Below are positions 27,682-37,570 of a stretch of 64,000 nt of DNA, piece after piece. This DNA comes from Pseudomonas sp. J452. Lineage in GTDB: Bacteria > Pseudomonadota > Gammaproteobacteria > Pseudomonadales > Pseudomonadaceae. Position 1 is the first letter of the stretch, and the number at the start of each line of letters is the position of its first letter. The translations under genes and the position numbers were made by a program. The stretch lies in the NCBI RefSeq assembly GCF_024666525.1, contig NZ_CP088294.1, forward strand, positions 806,001 through 870,000. The letters are read 5' to 3'. Below the pieces are notes generated by a model. It was not told where the DNA came from. It saw nothing but the letters and a program-made list of their open reading frames with translations, and ran no database searches.

Positions 27682-28233
27682 ATGAACGACACCGCTCTCG
27701 CCGCGCCGCAGCTGTCGCGCCGCGGCCTGCTCAAGATTGGCCTGTTCGGCACGGCCTTCCTCGCCACGGCCGGCGTCAGCGCCACCCTCAGCGGCTGCTC
27801 GGCCAGCGTGCCGGCCAGTGGCTTTCAGGTGCTGCGTCTGACCGACATGCCGTTCCTGCGCGCCCTGATCCCGGTGGTGCTGGAGGGCGCGGTGCCCGCC
27901 GACGGCATGCCAGCCGCTATCGAAGGCACCTTGCGCAGCATCGACCTGAGTCTCAACTACCTGTCGCCGGAACTGCTCAAGCTGACCGTGCAGCTGTTCG
28001 ACGTGCAGGCCATGGCGGTTACCCGCGGCCCGCTGACCGGCATCTGGGGCAGCTGGGAAAATGCCAGCGCGGCGGATATCCGCCACTTCCTCGAGCGCTG
28101 GCAGAACAGCTCGCTGGAGCTGCTGCGCATGGGCCACGTCTCCCTGCTGCAACTGGTGCAGATGGCCTGGTACTCGCGCCCCGAATCCTGGGGCCATTGC
28201 GGCTATCCCGGCCCGCCGCCGTACGCCCTGTAA
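27682..28233 (+). CDS. Tat-exported lipoprotein-like small subunit
   Basis: A 183-residue protein with a twin-arginine signal (LSRRGLLKIGLFGTAFLATA) followed by LSGC, a possible lipobox. The mature part has no recognised domain but is helical, and is placed like the small Tat subunits that accompany some FAD-dependent GMC dehydrogenases. I chose the ATG at 27682, since the in-frame GTG at 27670 sits on the ribosome-binding site. It lies 21 bases after the aldehyde dehydrogenase and 33 before the oxidoreductase. It may carry its GMC partner across the membrane, as the partner has no signal peptide. Confidence 0.85.
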   Translation: MNDTALAAPQLSRRGLLKIGLFGTAFLATAGVSATLSGCSASVPASGFQVLRLTDMPFLRALIPVVLEGAVPADGMPAAIEGTLRSIDLSLNYLSPELLKLTVQLFDVQAMAVTRGPLTGIWGSWENASAADIRHFLERWQNSSLELLRMGHVSLLQLVQMAWYSRPESWGHCGYPGPPPYAL

Positions 28234-28266
28234 GCCAGCGCACGCCCTAATAACAAGAGAATCGAC

Positions 28267-29859
28267 ATGCCCGTACCTGACATTTTCCGTGAAGGCCTGG
28301 CCAAAGGCTGGGTCACCTACGACGGCTCACGCCTGGAAAAAGACCTGCTGCTGGAAGCCGACGTGGCCATCGTCGGCAGCGGCGCGGGCGGCGGCACCAC
28401 CGCCGAAATCCTCAGCGCCGCCGGGTTCAAGGTGCTGCTGATCGAGGAAGGCCCGCTGAAGACCAGCAGCGACTTCAAGATGCAGGAGGCCGACGCCTAC
28501 CCGCAGCTGTACCAGGAAGGCATCGGCCGCATGAGCAAGGATGGCGCCATCACCATCATGCAGGGCCGCGCGGTGGGCGGTACTACTCTGGTCAACTGGA
28601 CCTCCAGCTTCCGCACCCCGGAGCCGACCCTGCAGCACTGGGCCGAGGCGCACAACGTCAAGGGCCATAGCGCAGAAGAGATGGCGCCCTGGTTCGCGCA
28701 GATGGAGCAGCGCCTGGGCGTCGCGCCCTGGGCCATGCCGCCGAACGCCAACAACGCGGTGATCAGCGCCGGCTGCGACAAGCTCGGCTACGGCTGGAAG
28801 ATCATCCCGCGCAACGTGCGCGGCTGCTGGAACCTCGGCTATTGCGGCATGGGCTGCCCGGTCAACGCCAAGCAGTCGATGCTGGTCACCACCATCCCGG
28901 CAACCCTGGACAAGGGTGGCAGCCTGCTTTACCTGGCCCGCGCCGAACGCCTGCTGCTGGACGGCGAGCGCGTCGCCGGCCTGGAATGCTTAGGAATGGA
29001 CGAGCGCAGCGTGGCCCCCAATGGCCGTCGCATCATGGTCAAGGCGCGCCACTATGTACTGGCCGGCGGCGGCATCAACACCCCCGCCCTGCTGCTGCGC
29101 TCGCAGGCCCCGGACCCACATGAGCGCGCAGGCAAGCGCACCTTCCTGCATGTGGTGAACTTCTCCGCGGCGCAGTTCGAACAGGTCATCAACCCCTTCT
29201 ACGGCGCCCCGCAATCAGTGTACTCCGACCACTTCCAGTGGACGGACGGCGCCACCGGGCACATGTCCTACAAGCTCGAAGTGCCACCGCTGCAGCCGGC
29301 GCTTACCGCCACCATGCTCGGCCGCTTCGGCGTCGACAACGCCCTGCGCATGGAGCAGCTGCCGCACACCAACGTGATGCTGGCGCTGATGCGCGACGGC
29401 TTCCACCCGGACAGCGCCGAAGGCACGGTGGAGCTGCGCGGCGACGGCACGCCGGTGCTCGACTACCGCATGACCGACTATACCTGGGACGGTATTCGCC
29501 GGGCCTTCCACAGCATGGCCGAGATCCAGTTCGCCGCCGGCGCCAAGGCCGTGCTGCCGCTGCACGCCGATGCTGACTATGTGAAGAGTCTGGGCGAAGC
29601 CAAGGCCCTGATCGACCGCCTCGACCTGGCCCTGTTCCGCACTCGCCTGGGCAGTGCCCACGTGATGGGCGGCTGCGCCATGGGTGAAGACCCGCGCATG
29701 GCGGTTACCGACAGCCTGGGCCGGCATCACCAGCTGGAAAACCTGTCGATCCACGACGGTTCGCTGTTCCCCACCAGCATCGGCGCCAACCCGCAGCTGT
29801 CGATCTATGGCCTTACCGCCAAGCTCGCCACGCGGCTGGCTGAACGCCTCAAGGCCTGA
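28267..29859 (+). CDS. GMC-family FAD-dependent alcohol oxidoreductase
   Basis: A 530-residue glucose-methanol-choline oxidoreductase. The FAD-binding motif VAIVGSGAGGGTTAEILSAA (about residue 35), the signature GRAVGGTTLVNWTSSFR, and the C-terminal catalytic block (AHVMGGCAMG, then GANPQLSIYGLTAKLA with the conserved Asn) are all present. There is no signal peptide of its own. With the aldehyde dehydrogenase two genes upstream, the pair could oxidise an alcohol to an acid through an aldehyde. Confidence 0.93.
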   Translation: MPVPDIFREGLAKGWVTYDGSRLEKDLLLEADVAIVGSGAGGGTTAEILSAAGFKVLLIEEGPLKTSSDFKMQEADAYPQLYQEGIGRMSKDGAITIMQGRAVGGTTLVNWTSSFRTPEPTLQHWAEAHNVKGHSAEEMAPWFAQMEQRLGVAPWAMPPNANNAVISAGCDKLGYGWKIIPRNVRGCWNLGYCGMGCPVNAKQSMLVTTIPATLDKGGSLLYLARAERLLLDGERVAGLECLGMDERSVAPNGRRIMVKARHYVLAGGGINTPALLLRSQAPDPHERAGKRTFLHVVNFSAAQFEQVINPFYGAPQSVYSDHFQWTDGATGHMSYKLEVPPLQPALTATMLGRFGVDNALRMEQLPHTNVMLALMRDGFHPDSAEGTVELRGDGTPVLDYRMTDYTWDGIRRAFHSMAEIQFAAGAKAVLPLHADADYVKSLGEAKALIDRLDLALFRTRLGSAHVMGGCAMGEDPRMAVTDSLGRHHQLENLSIHDGSLFPTSIGANPQLSIYGLTAKLATRLAERLKA

Positions 29860-29869
29860 GACAACGGTC

Positions 29870-30809
<940 letters not shown>

Positions 30810-30818
30810 GCCAGCACG

Positions 30819-30847
30819 GCGCGGAGCGGCCACAGGTCGCTCCGCGC
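30819..30847. terminator. Strong G+C hairpin after coaD
   Basis: GCGCGGAGCG (30819-30828) and CGCTCCGCGC (30838-30847) form a perfect 10-bp stem nine bases after coaD. There is no T tract, so it may be a Rho-assisted terminator or a 3'-end stabiliser. Confidence 0.5.
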
Positions 30848-30894
30848 ATGGCGTACCTCCCGCCAATCCGGCACAATTCCCCATCAATTGTTAA

Positions 30895-31182
<288 letters not shown>

Positions 31183-31197
31183 TTGATCGACGTTAAG

Positions 31198-31335
31198 CTG
31201 CTGCGCTCGGCCATACTGCGTTGCAACGCAGTAACTGCCGCAGGCTGGTCAAGCCGGCTCGGAATGCTCATTTACACTAGTAAACTCCGCTTCCTCGCCG
31301 ACTTTCGCCTTGTCTGACCTTCGCTCGCCACGCTT
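31198..31335 (+). repeat. Structured intergenic repeat, copy 1 (upstream of ggt)
   Basis: It contains the core AATGCTCATTTACACTAG followed by TAAACTCCGC, where TTTAC pairs with GTAAA over ACTA, then GCCTTGTCTGACCTTCGC. The same core with other paired bases occurs at 57888-58007 and 60933-61050. It ends 16 bases before the ggt start. Confidence 0.7.
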
Positions 31336-31351
31336 AACGACGACCAATCGC

Positions 31352-33025
31352 ATGTTTAAGAACCTCTTTATCGCAGCTCTGGTCTCCCTGGTCTGCGCTC
31401 TACAAGTCCAGGCCACCACCGCACCGCAACAGGCCGCCGTCGCCACTGCCCACCCAGCTGCCACCGTCGCCGGCCTGGAAACCCTGGCCCTGGGCGGCAA
31501 TGCCTTCGATGCCGCCGTGGCCATCAGCGCTGCGCTGGCGGTGGTCGAACCCTACGGCTCGGGCCTGGGCGGTGGCGGTTTCTTCCTCCTGCGCCAGGCC
31601 GGCGAGCAGCCGACCTATCGCTTCTTGGATGCCCGCGAGCGCGCCCCACTGGCCGCCCACCCCGATCTCTACCGACGCGACGGCCAGGTGCAGCGCGAAC
31701 TGTCGCTCAACGGCGCGCTGGCCGCCGCCATTCCAGGGCTACCCGCAGCGCTGGTGGTGCTGGCGGAGCGCTACGGCAAGCTGCCTCTGCGCGATTCGCT
31801 GGCACCGGCCATCCGCCTGGCCCGCGACGGGGTCGGCATCGACCGAGTCTATCGCGAGCGTGCCGAGTGGCGCCTGCAGGCCCTGCAGGCCGACGCAGAG
31901 AGTGCGCGGATCTTTCTTGAGCAGGGGCGAATCCCCGCCGAATTCGGCCTGCTGCGCCAGGCGGACCTGGTGCGAACCCTGGAGCGCCTGGCCCGTGACG
32001 GCCATGCCGGCTTCTACGCTGGAGAAACCGCCGAGAAACTGGTCGCCGCGGTCCGCGCTGCCGGCGGCATCTGGAGTGCCCGCGATCTGGCCAAGTACCG
32101 GGTCGTCGAGCGCCTGCCACTGCGCTATCCACTGGCTGACGGCCGCGAACTGATCAGCGCGCCACCACCCTCAGCCGGTGGCGTAGCCCTGGCGCAGAGC
32201 CTGGCCATGCTGCAGCAGCTGCCATGGCGCAAGGCCGGCGAGATCCAGCGCAGTCATTATGTGGTCGAGGTATTGCGCCGCGCCTATCGCGACCGCAGCC
32301 AGCTTGGCGACCCCGACTTCGTGCACAACCCACTGCCCCAGCTGCTGGCTCCCGACTACCTGCAGCGCCTGGCCAAAGGCATCGAGCTGCAGAACGCCAC
32401 GCCCAGCAGCAGCCTGCCGCCAGCGCCGAGCTGGCGCGAAGGCGACCACACCACCCATTTCAACGTACTGGATCGCGACGGCAATGCGGTGGCCGCCACC
32501 CTGTCGATCAACCTGCCATTTGGCGCTGCCTTCACCGTGCCCGGCACCGGCATCCTGCTCAACAACGAGATGGACGACTTTGCCGCCGACCCGCAAGGCA
32601 GCAACACCTACGGCCTTAGCGGCAGCCAGGCCAACGTCGTGGCCGCCGGCAAGCGCCCTCTGTCGAGCATGAGCCCGACCTTCATCGAGAGCGCGGACGA
32701 ACTGGCGGCCTTCGGTACACCAGGCGGCAGCCGCATCCCCAGCATGGTGCTGCTGGCCATCCTCGATTACCTGGACGAGCGCCCGGTGAGCGAGTGGCCG
32801 GCCAGCCCACGCTACCACCACCAGTTCCAGCCGGATGTCATCGAGCACGAGCCGGACGCCTTCAGCGCCAGCCAGCTGCGTACCCTGGAAATGCGCGGCT
32901 ACCAGCTGAAGAAGCTCGAGCGCCGCTACGGCAACCAGCAGGTGCTGCTGTGGCACAAGACCGACGGCCAGGTCGAAGCGGCCAGCGACCCACGCGGCAT
33001 TGGCCAGGCACAGTTGTGGAAATAA
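31352..33025 (+). CDS. ggt: Gamma-glutamyltransferase
   Basis: This periplasmic Ntn-hydrolase cleaves the gamma-glutamyl bond of glutathione and related compounds. The ATG at 31352 gives a signal peptide (MFKNLFIAALVSLVCALQVQA). The autocatalytic processing site is at about residue 367, in GDHTTHFNVLDRDGNAVA, where the first Thr becomes the N-terminal nucleophile of the small subunit. The substrate motifs PGTGILLNNEMDDF and LSSMSPTF (as PLSSMSPTFI) and GTPGGSRIP are intact. At 557 residues it is of normal length. A bidirectional terminator follows. Confidence 0.95.
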   Translation: MFKNLFIAALVSLVCALQVQATTAPQQAAVATAHPAATVAGLETLALGGNAFDAAVAISAALAVVEPYGSGLGGGGFFLLRQAGEQPTYRFLDARERAPLAAHPDLYRRDGQVQRELSLNGALAAAIPGLPAALVVLAERYGKLPLRDSLAPAIRLARDGVGIDRVYRERAEWRLQALQADAESARIFLEQGRIPAEFGLLRQADLVRTLERLARDGHAGFYAGETAEKLVAAVRAAGGIWSARDLAKYRVVERLPLRYPLADGRELISAPPPSAGGVALAQSLAMLQQLPWRKAGEIQRSHYVVEVLRRAYRDRSQLGDPDFVHNPLPQLLAPDYLQRLAKGIELQNATPSSSLPPAPSWREGDHTTHFNVLDRDGNAVAATLSINLPFGAAFTVPGTGILLNNEMDDFAADPQGSNTYGLSGSQANVVAAGKRPLSSMSPTFIESADELAAFGTPGGSRIPSMVLLAILDYLDERPVSEWPASPRYHHQFQPDVIEHEPDAFSASQLRTLEMRGYQLKKLERRYGNQQVLLWHKTDGQVEAASDPRGIGQAQLWK

Positions 33026-33037
33026 ACGCGCAGCCAC

Positions 33038-33067
33038 AAAAAAGCCGGTCGAATGACCGGCTTTTTT
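33038..33067. terminator. Bidirectional Rho-independent terminator
   Basis: AAAAAAGCCGGTC-GAAT-GACCGGCTTTTTT lies between the convergent ggt and 33085-33423 genes and can stop transcription from both sides. Confidence 0.9.
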
Positions 33068-33084
33068 CTGCAGCGTGAGAAGGA

Positions 33085-33423
33085 TCAGTCCTTCTTGTAA
33101 CCGCTTTCGGTGCAACCCAGGCAACGCACGAAAGCCGCCATGCCCGGCTCGACCACCAGCGCCTGGCCAGCTTCGCCGACATTGCCACCAGCCGCGGTGA
33201 ACGGCAGGCTGACCAGAAACAGGCCGGCACCGATCACGGTGGCGCCGATCAGCAGCGGACGGGCGACGAGCAGGTCACCGGCCATGGCATAGCCTTTGGG
33301 TGCTTCGAGGGTGTAGGTCGGGTCACCGCTGGTATTCTGCTGGACCACTTCCGCCTGGGCCGGCAGTGCCAGCAGGCCAGTGGTCAAAGCCAACACAGCG
33401 GCGGAGGTGCGAAACAGATTCAT
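33085..33423 (-). CDS. Conserved exported/membrane protein of unknown function
   Basis: A 112-residue protein with a signal peptide (cleavage near AQA-EV, residue 24) and one further hydrophobic segment ([19 protein letters not shown]), ending in a Cys pair ([10 protein letters not shown]). I do not recognise a characterised family. Some Pseudomonas homologues carry a transporter-like label that the sequence does not support. It has a good sigma-70 promoter of its own and a shared terminator, so it is monocistronic. Confidence 0.82.
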   Translation of the reverse strand: MNLFRTSAAVLALTTGLLALPAQAEVVQQNTSGDPTYTLEAPKGYAMAGDLLVARPLLIGATVIGAGLFLVSLPFTAAGGNVGEAGQALVVEPGMAAFVRCLGCTESGYKKD

Positions 33424-33467
33424 GATTGCGGTCCTTCATTATGTAGTTATGCAGAACGATGCTGGTA

Positions 33468-33495
33468 ACTATAACAGCGCTTACGCAAATGTCAG
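33468..33495 (-). promoter_or_regulatory. Sigma-70 promoter of the 33085-33423 gene
   Basis: On the minus strand CTGACA (33490-33495), a 16-base spacer and TATAGT (33468-33473), each five of six to consensus, lie 45 bases before the start codon. Confidence 0.55.
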
Positions 33496-33506
33496 CGTGA
33501 ACGCCG

Positions 33507-34088
33507 TCAATCGCCGTGGAATGCGTATTCCGGCTTTTTCGGTTCATAGGGACGGAAAAAGGCCAACAAGGCTTTGATATCCGCCTCGGCATCGCCGGTC
33601 GGCTGAAACGGCGCGCCGATCACCACCCGCCGATTACGATAGTCCAGCGCACCGGGAACGATGGGAACGCCAGCACCGCAAGCGATATGGTAGAAGCCCA
33701 TGCGCCAGCGCTCCACTTTCTTGCGCGTGCCTTCCGGCGACAGCACTAGGATGAACTCGCGGTTGTCGCGAAAGCTCTGGATCGCCTGCTCGACCATGTT
33801 CAGGCGCAGATGACGCAGGATCGGGATGCCGCCCCAGGCTTTCAACAGCCCGCTGAAGGGCCAGATAAAGATGCTGTGCTTGCCGAACCAGCGCGCATTC
33901 AGGCGCAGGACGAACTTCACGGCGATGAAGATCACGAAATCCCAGTTCGAGGTGTGATGCGCACCAATCACCACGAACTTGTCCAACGCCGGCATCTGCC
34001 CTTCGATACGCCAGCCCATCAGCTTCAACACACTACGCCCCAGCCACTCCGCGAACGGATTGGCCGGCAGATAATTGCCGTCCATCAT
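33507..34088 (-). CDS. Lysophospholipid acyltransferase (PlsC-like)
   Basis: A 193-residue acyltransferase of the PlsC/LPLAT superfamily. The catalytic HX4D motif is HHTSNWD near residue 44, and the phosphate-binding block is LSPEGTRKKVERW near 118. It is shorter than typical PlsC and lacks the N-terminal membrane helices. The acyl acceptor is uncertain, and 1-acyl-glycerol-3-phosphate is only the default guess. AGGA lies five bases before the start. The mutM stop lies 60 bases upstream. Confidence 0.85.
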   Translation of the reverse strand: MMDGNYLPANPFAEWLGRSVLKLMGWRIEGQMPALDKFVVIGAHHTSNWDFVIFIAVKFVLRLNARWFGKHSIFIWPFSGLLKAWGGIPILRHLRLNMVEQAIQSFRDNREFILVLSPEGTRKKVERWRMGFYHIACGAGVPIVPGALDYRNRRVVIGAPFQPTGDAEADIKALLAFFRPYEPKKPEYAFHGD

Positions 34089-34148
34089 GTTTCCTACTGC
34101 TTGTTCTTATTCTGAGTATGGCGCCTGCCAAGAGAGGGGGAGAGCCAT

Positions 34149-34961
34149 CTAGCGCTGGCATTTCGGGCAATAGACGCTGGCCCGCTGACCCAGCTTGACC
34201 TCGCGCAACGTGCTGCCGCAGGCCTTGCAGAACTCGCCGCCACGCCCGTAGACGAACAGCTCCTGCTGGAAATAGCCTGGCTGGCCATCGCCACCGACGA
34301 AGTCGCGCAGGGTGGTGCCGCCACGCTCGATGGCATGGGCGAGGATGCGTTTGATCTCTTCGGCCAGCTTCACATAGCGCGCCCGGGAAAGCGTCCCGGC
34401 CTCGCGGCGCGGGTCGATGCCGGCGGCGAACAGCGCCTCGCTGGCGTAGATATTGCCGACCCCCACCACCACCGCGTTATCCATGATGAACGGCTTGACC
34501 GCCATCGAACGGCCGCGTGACAGCTGGTACAGACGTTCGCCATCGAACAGCCCGGTCAGCGGTTCCGGGCCCAGCTTGCGCAGCAGTTCATGGTTGAGCG
34601 GGTCGCTGCTCCAGAGCAACGCGCCGAAGCGCCGCGGGTCGGTGTAGCGCAGCGCCAGGCCCGACTCCAGTTCGATATCGACATGCTCGTGCTTGGCCGC
34701 CGGCGTGCCCACCGGCACCAGGCGCAGGCTGCCGGACATGCCCAGGTGGCCGATCAGGGTGCCGCTCTCGGCCTGGATCAGCAGGTACTTGGCACGCCGC
34801 TCGACGCACTCGATGCGCTGCCCGGACAGGCGCACATCGAGGTCTTCGGGGATCGGCCAGCGCAGCCGACGCTCGCGCACGACCACGCGGCTGACGCGCT
34901 GCCCCTCGAGAAAGGGCGCGATACCGCGGCGGGTAGTTTCGACTTCAGGGAGTTCAGGCAT
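34149..34961 (-). CDS. mutM: Formamidopyrimidine-DNA glycosylase MutM (Fpg)
   Basis: MutM removes 8-oxoguanine and formamidopyrimidines and cleaves the abasic site. The 270-residue protein begins with the catalytic N-terminal Pro in [14 protein letters not shown]. It contains [17 protein letters not shown] (helix-two-turn-helix) and ends in the zinc finger [25 protein letters not shown] with four Cys. Confidence 0.97.
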   Translation of the reverse strand: MPELPEVETTRRGIAPFLEGQRVSRVVVRERRLRWPIPEDLDVRLSGQRIECVERRAKYLLIQAESGTLIGHLGMSGSLRLVPVGTPAAKHEHVDIELESGLALRYTDPRRFGALLWSSDPLNHELLRKLGPEPLTGLFDGERLYQLSRGRSMAVKPFIMDNAVVVGVGNIYASEALFAAGIDPRREAGTLSRARYVKLAEEIKRILAHAIERGGTTLRDFVGGDGQPGYFQQELFVYGRGGEFCKACGSTLREVKLGQRASVYCPKCQR

Positions 34962-35028
34962 GACGAACGACGGATACTGCAGAGAGAGGCAGCCACCTTA
35001 GCAGGAAGCTGCCGACGAACGAACCGGC

Positions 35029-35895
35029 TCAGCAGGCGCCCAGGTCGTGGATGCTTTCCTTGAGGGTCTGGAAGTCGTACTCGGTGAGGCCGACATACTC
35101 CAGCACCTGCTGCTGGATACTGTTCCACTCGTGGTCTTCTTCCTGATTGCCCAGCACCCGGTAGCTGCCACAGATATGCTCGGCCATCTTGAGGATGGCC
35201 ATCAGGGTCTTCAGCTGGGCATCGCGACCGGTGTCGTCCTCGAAGAACGACAGCGCGTTGTGGTGATTGGCAATTGCCTCACACAGGTGCAACGGCAGGT
35301 TCCACGACTTGGCGGTGAAGTAGCCCACCACCGCGTGATTGGTGTTGAGCAGGCGATTCTCGGTATCGACCACACGCCGCTCGCTGCTGGCATTGAAGTA
35401 CGCCTCCTCCAGCACCGTCATGTAATCCGGAAAACGCTTGAGCATCAGCGGAATGCCGCAATTGTGGAACAGGCCGAGGGTATAGGCCTCGTCCGGCGCC
35501 TGGTAGCCAATGCGTTTGGCCAGGGTAAGGCAGGTCATCGCCACGTCCTGGGCGGTATCCCAGAAGCGGTTGAGGGTGACGATGGTCTCGTCGCTCATCT
35601 CGCCCTTGATCGACTGGGCATTGATCAGGTTGATCACCGAGTTGCAGCCGAGCAGGTTGACCGCCTGCTGGATCGAGGCAATGCGGTTGGCCAGGCCGAA
35701 GAACGGCGAGTTGACGATTTTCAGCAGCGCGCCGGACAGACCCGGGTCCTGGCTGATCAACCGGGCGATAGTCTTCAGATCCGGATTGGGCAGGAACTGC
35801 TCCATCTGCAGGTCGACCATGATCTGCGGCTGCGGCGGCACGCTGATGCCCTGCAGTACTTGCTGGATCTGTTCGGCGGAAAGGTCTTGGGCCAT
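35029..35895 (-). CDS. HDOD-domain signalling protein
   Basis: A 288-residue protein that is almost entirely one HDOD domain (about residues 20-225): LISQDPGLSGALLKIVNSPFF, then RIASIQQAVNLLGCNSVINL. The domain is related to HD hydrolases but usually lacks the metal-binding HD pair; such proteins act in signalling, motility or c-di-GMP-linked regulation. No GGDEF, EAL or receiver domain is attached. I chose the ATG at 35895 because upstream sequence is not family-like. It is divergent from rlmI. Confidence 0.88.
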   Translation of the reverse strand: MAQDLSAEQIQQVLQGISVPPQPQIMVDLQMEQFLPNPDLKTIARLISQDPGLSGALLKIVNSPFFGLANRIASIQQAVNLLGCNSVINLINAQSIKGEMSDETIVTLNRFWDTAQDVAMTCLTLAKRIGYQAPDEAYTLGLFHNCGIPLMLKRFPDYMTVLEEAYFNASSERRVVDTENRLLNTNHAVVGYFTAKSWNLPLHLCEAIANHHNALSFFEDDTGRDAQLKTLMAILKMAEHICGSYRVLGNQEEDHEWNSIQQQVLEYVGLTEYDFQTLKESIHDLGAC

Positions 35896-36104
35896 GAGCG
35901 GGCAACTGAAATGAGAAAGTCGCCACAGTTTAGCCAAAGCATTCCCGACTCCACAGCCAACTTTTGTAGGAGTTTTGCTGCCAGGCCGCAAACGGCTGGC
36001 GCCAGCGGGTTTTGCCCGAACGGGCGCCGACCAGTGGTCGCACATGCACTCTTTTTCATTGCCCGCGACTGCCATCGCTGCAGCCGCCAGGAACCCTCTG
36101 CGGC

Positions 36105-36110
36105 TATAAT
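36105..36110 (+). promoter_or_regulatory. Probable -10 box for rlmI
   Basis: A perfect TATAAT in GGCTATAATTCCGC lies 28 bases before the rlmI start codon. The -35 is not clear. Confidence 0.4.
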
Positions 36111-36137
36111 TCCGCTCTTTTTCGCGGAGTACCCCCG

Positions 36138-37334
36138 ATGTCCCTGCCCAGCCTGCGCCTCAAAGCCAATGCCGATCGTCGCCTGCGCGCCGGCCATCTG
36201 TGGGTCTACAGCAACGAGATTGACGTCGCCGCCACCCCGCTGACCGGCTTCCAGGCCGGTGACCAGGCCATCCTCGAAGCCGCCGGCGGCAAGGCCCTGG
36301 GCATCGTCGCGATGAGCCCGAACAACCTGATCTGCGCCCGCCTGCTGTCGCGCGACGTCAAGCACATCCTCGACAAGTCGCTACTGGTGCACCGCCTCAA
36401 CGTCTGCCTGTCGCTGCGCGATCGCCTGTTCGACCAGCCCTTCTACCGCCTGGTGTACGGCGACTCCGACCTGCTGCCGGGCCTGGTGGTCGACCGTTTC
36501 GGCGACTACCTGGTGGTGCAGCTGGCCTCCGCCACCATGGAACACCACAAGCACGACCTGATCGAAGCCCTGGTACAGGTACTCAAGCCGCGCGGCATCC
36601 TGTTCAAGAACGACTCCAAGGCGCGCGATGCCGAAGGCCTGCCGCGCTACGTCGACGCCGTATTCGGCCAGGTGCCGGAGTGGGTCGCCCTGGAAGAGAA
36701 CGGCGTGAAGTTCGAAGCCCCGGTGATTGCCGGACAGAAGACCGGCTGGTTCTACGACCACCGCATGAACCGCGCGCGCCTAGCGCCCTACGTCAAGGGC
36801 AAGCGCGTGCTCGACCTGTTCAGCTACATCGGTGGCTGGGGCGTGCAGGCGGCGGCGTTCGGCGCCAGCGAAGTGTTCTGCGTGGACGCCTCGGCCTTCG
36901 CCCTCGACGGCGTCGAGCGCAATGCCGCGCTGAACGGCGTGGCCGAGAAGCTCACCTGTGTCGAAGGTGACGTGTTCGAGGCGCTCAAGGAACTGAAAGC
37001 CGCCGAAGAGCGCTTCGACGTGGTCATCTGCGACCCGCCCGCCTTCATCAAGCGCAAGAAAGACATCAAGAACGGCGAGGCCGCCTACCGCCGCCTCAAC
37101 GAAACTGCCATGCGCCTGCTCGGCAAGGACGGCATCCTGGTCAGCGCCAGCTGCTCCATGCACCTGGAAGAGGACCACCTGCAAAACATCCTGCTGACCA
37201 GCGCCCGCCACCTGGACCGCAATATCCAGCTGCTCGAACGCGGCAGCCAGGGCCCGGATCACCCGGTACACCCGGCCATCGCCGAAACCCGCTACATCAA
37301 GAGCCTGACCTGCCGCCTGCTGCCCAACAGCTGA
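36138..37334 (+). CDS. rlmI: 23S rRNA (cytosine1962-C5)-methyltransferase RlmI
   Basis: RlmI methylates C1962 of 23S rRNA. The 398-residue protein has an N-terminal PUA-like domain (LRAGHLWVYSNEID), a linker, and a SAM-dependent methyltransferase domain with TGWFYDHRMNR, LDLFSYIGGWGVQAA, and the motif CDPPAFIKRKKDIKNG. The start at 36138 follows GCGGAG. The 37335-37570 interval downstream contains no gene and leads into ilvD. Confidence 0.93.
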   Translation: MSLPSLRLKANADRRLRAGHLWVYSNEIDVAATPLTGFQAGDQAILEAAGGKALGIVAMSPNNLICARLLSRDVKHILDKSLLVHRLNVCLSLRDRLFDQPFYRLVYGDSDLLPGLVVDRFGDYLVVQLASATMEHHKHDLIEALVQVLKPRGILFKNDSKARDAEGLPRYVDAVFGQVPEWVALEENGVKFEAPVIAGQKTGWFYDHRMNRARLAPYVKGKRVLDLFSYIGGWGVQAAAFGASEVFCVDASAFALDGVERNAALNGVAEKLTCVEGDVFEALKELKAAEERFDVVICDPPAFIKRKKDIKNGEAAYRRLNETAMRLLGKDGILVSASCSMHLEEDHLQNILLTSARHLDRNIQLLERGSQGPDHPVHPAIAETRYIKSLTCRLLPNS

Positions 37335-37570
37335 TCGCGACACGCCCCACTACCCGCCCGACCGTCAGCCTTTCCCCGGCAGGCACGGGCGGCGTAGAAT
37401 CGGTTCATCTCTCGCCAACCATCCCCGGCGGGCCAGTGAGCCCAGGCCCTGCAAGCGGCGACCCCGCTTCGCCAGACGGCCCCTCCGAACGCACGGCCAC
37501 CTGCCGTTTGCATCCGGTTCAGCGCACGCTCACCCTACGAAGATAACCCTGACCAGCCCCAGGAACCGTC

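Noticed and set aside
26134..28197. A 687-codon minus-strand frame under the aldehyde dehydrogenase gene
   Set aside because: The plus strand carries the full set of aldehyde dehydrogenase and Tat-signal motifs; the antisense product is low-complexity His/Gln/Ala/Gly-rich sequence.
37335..37570. A leader peptide or attenuator before ilvD
   Set aside because: No short frame rich in Ile, Leu or Val codons and no alternative terminator/antiterminator pair could be seen.
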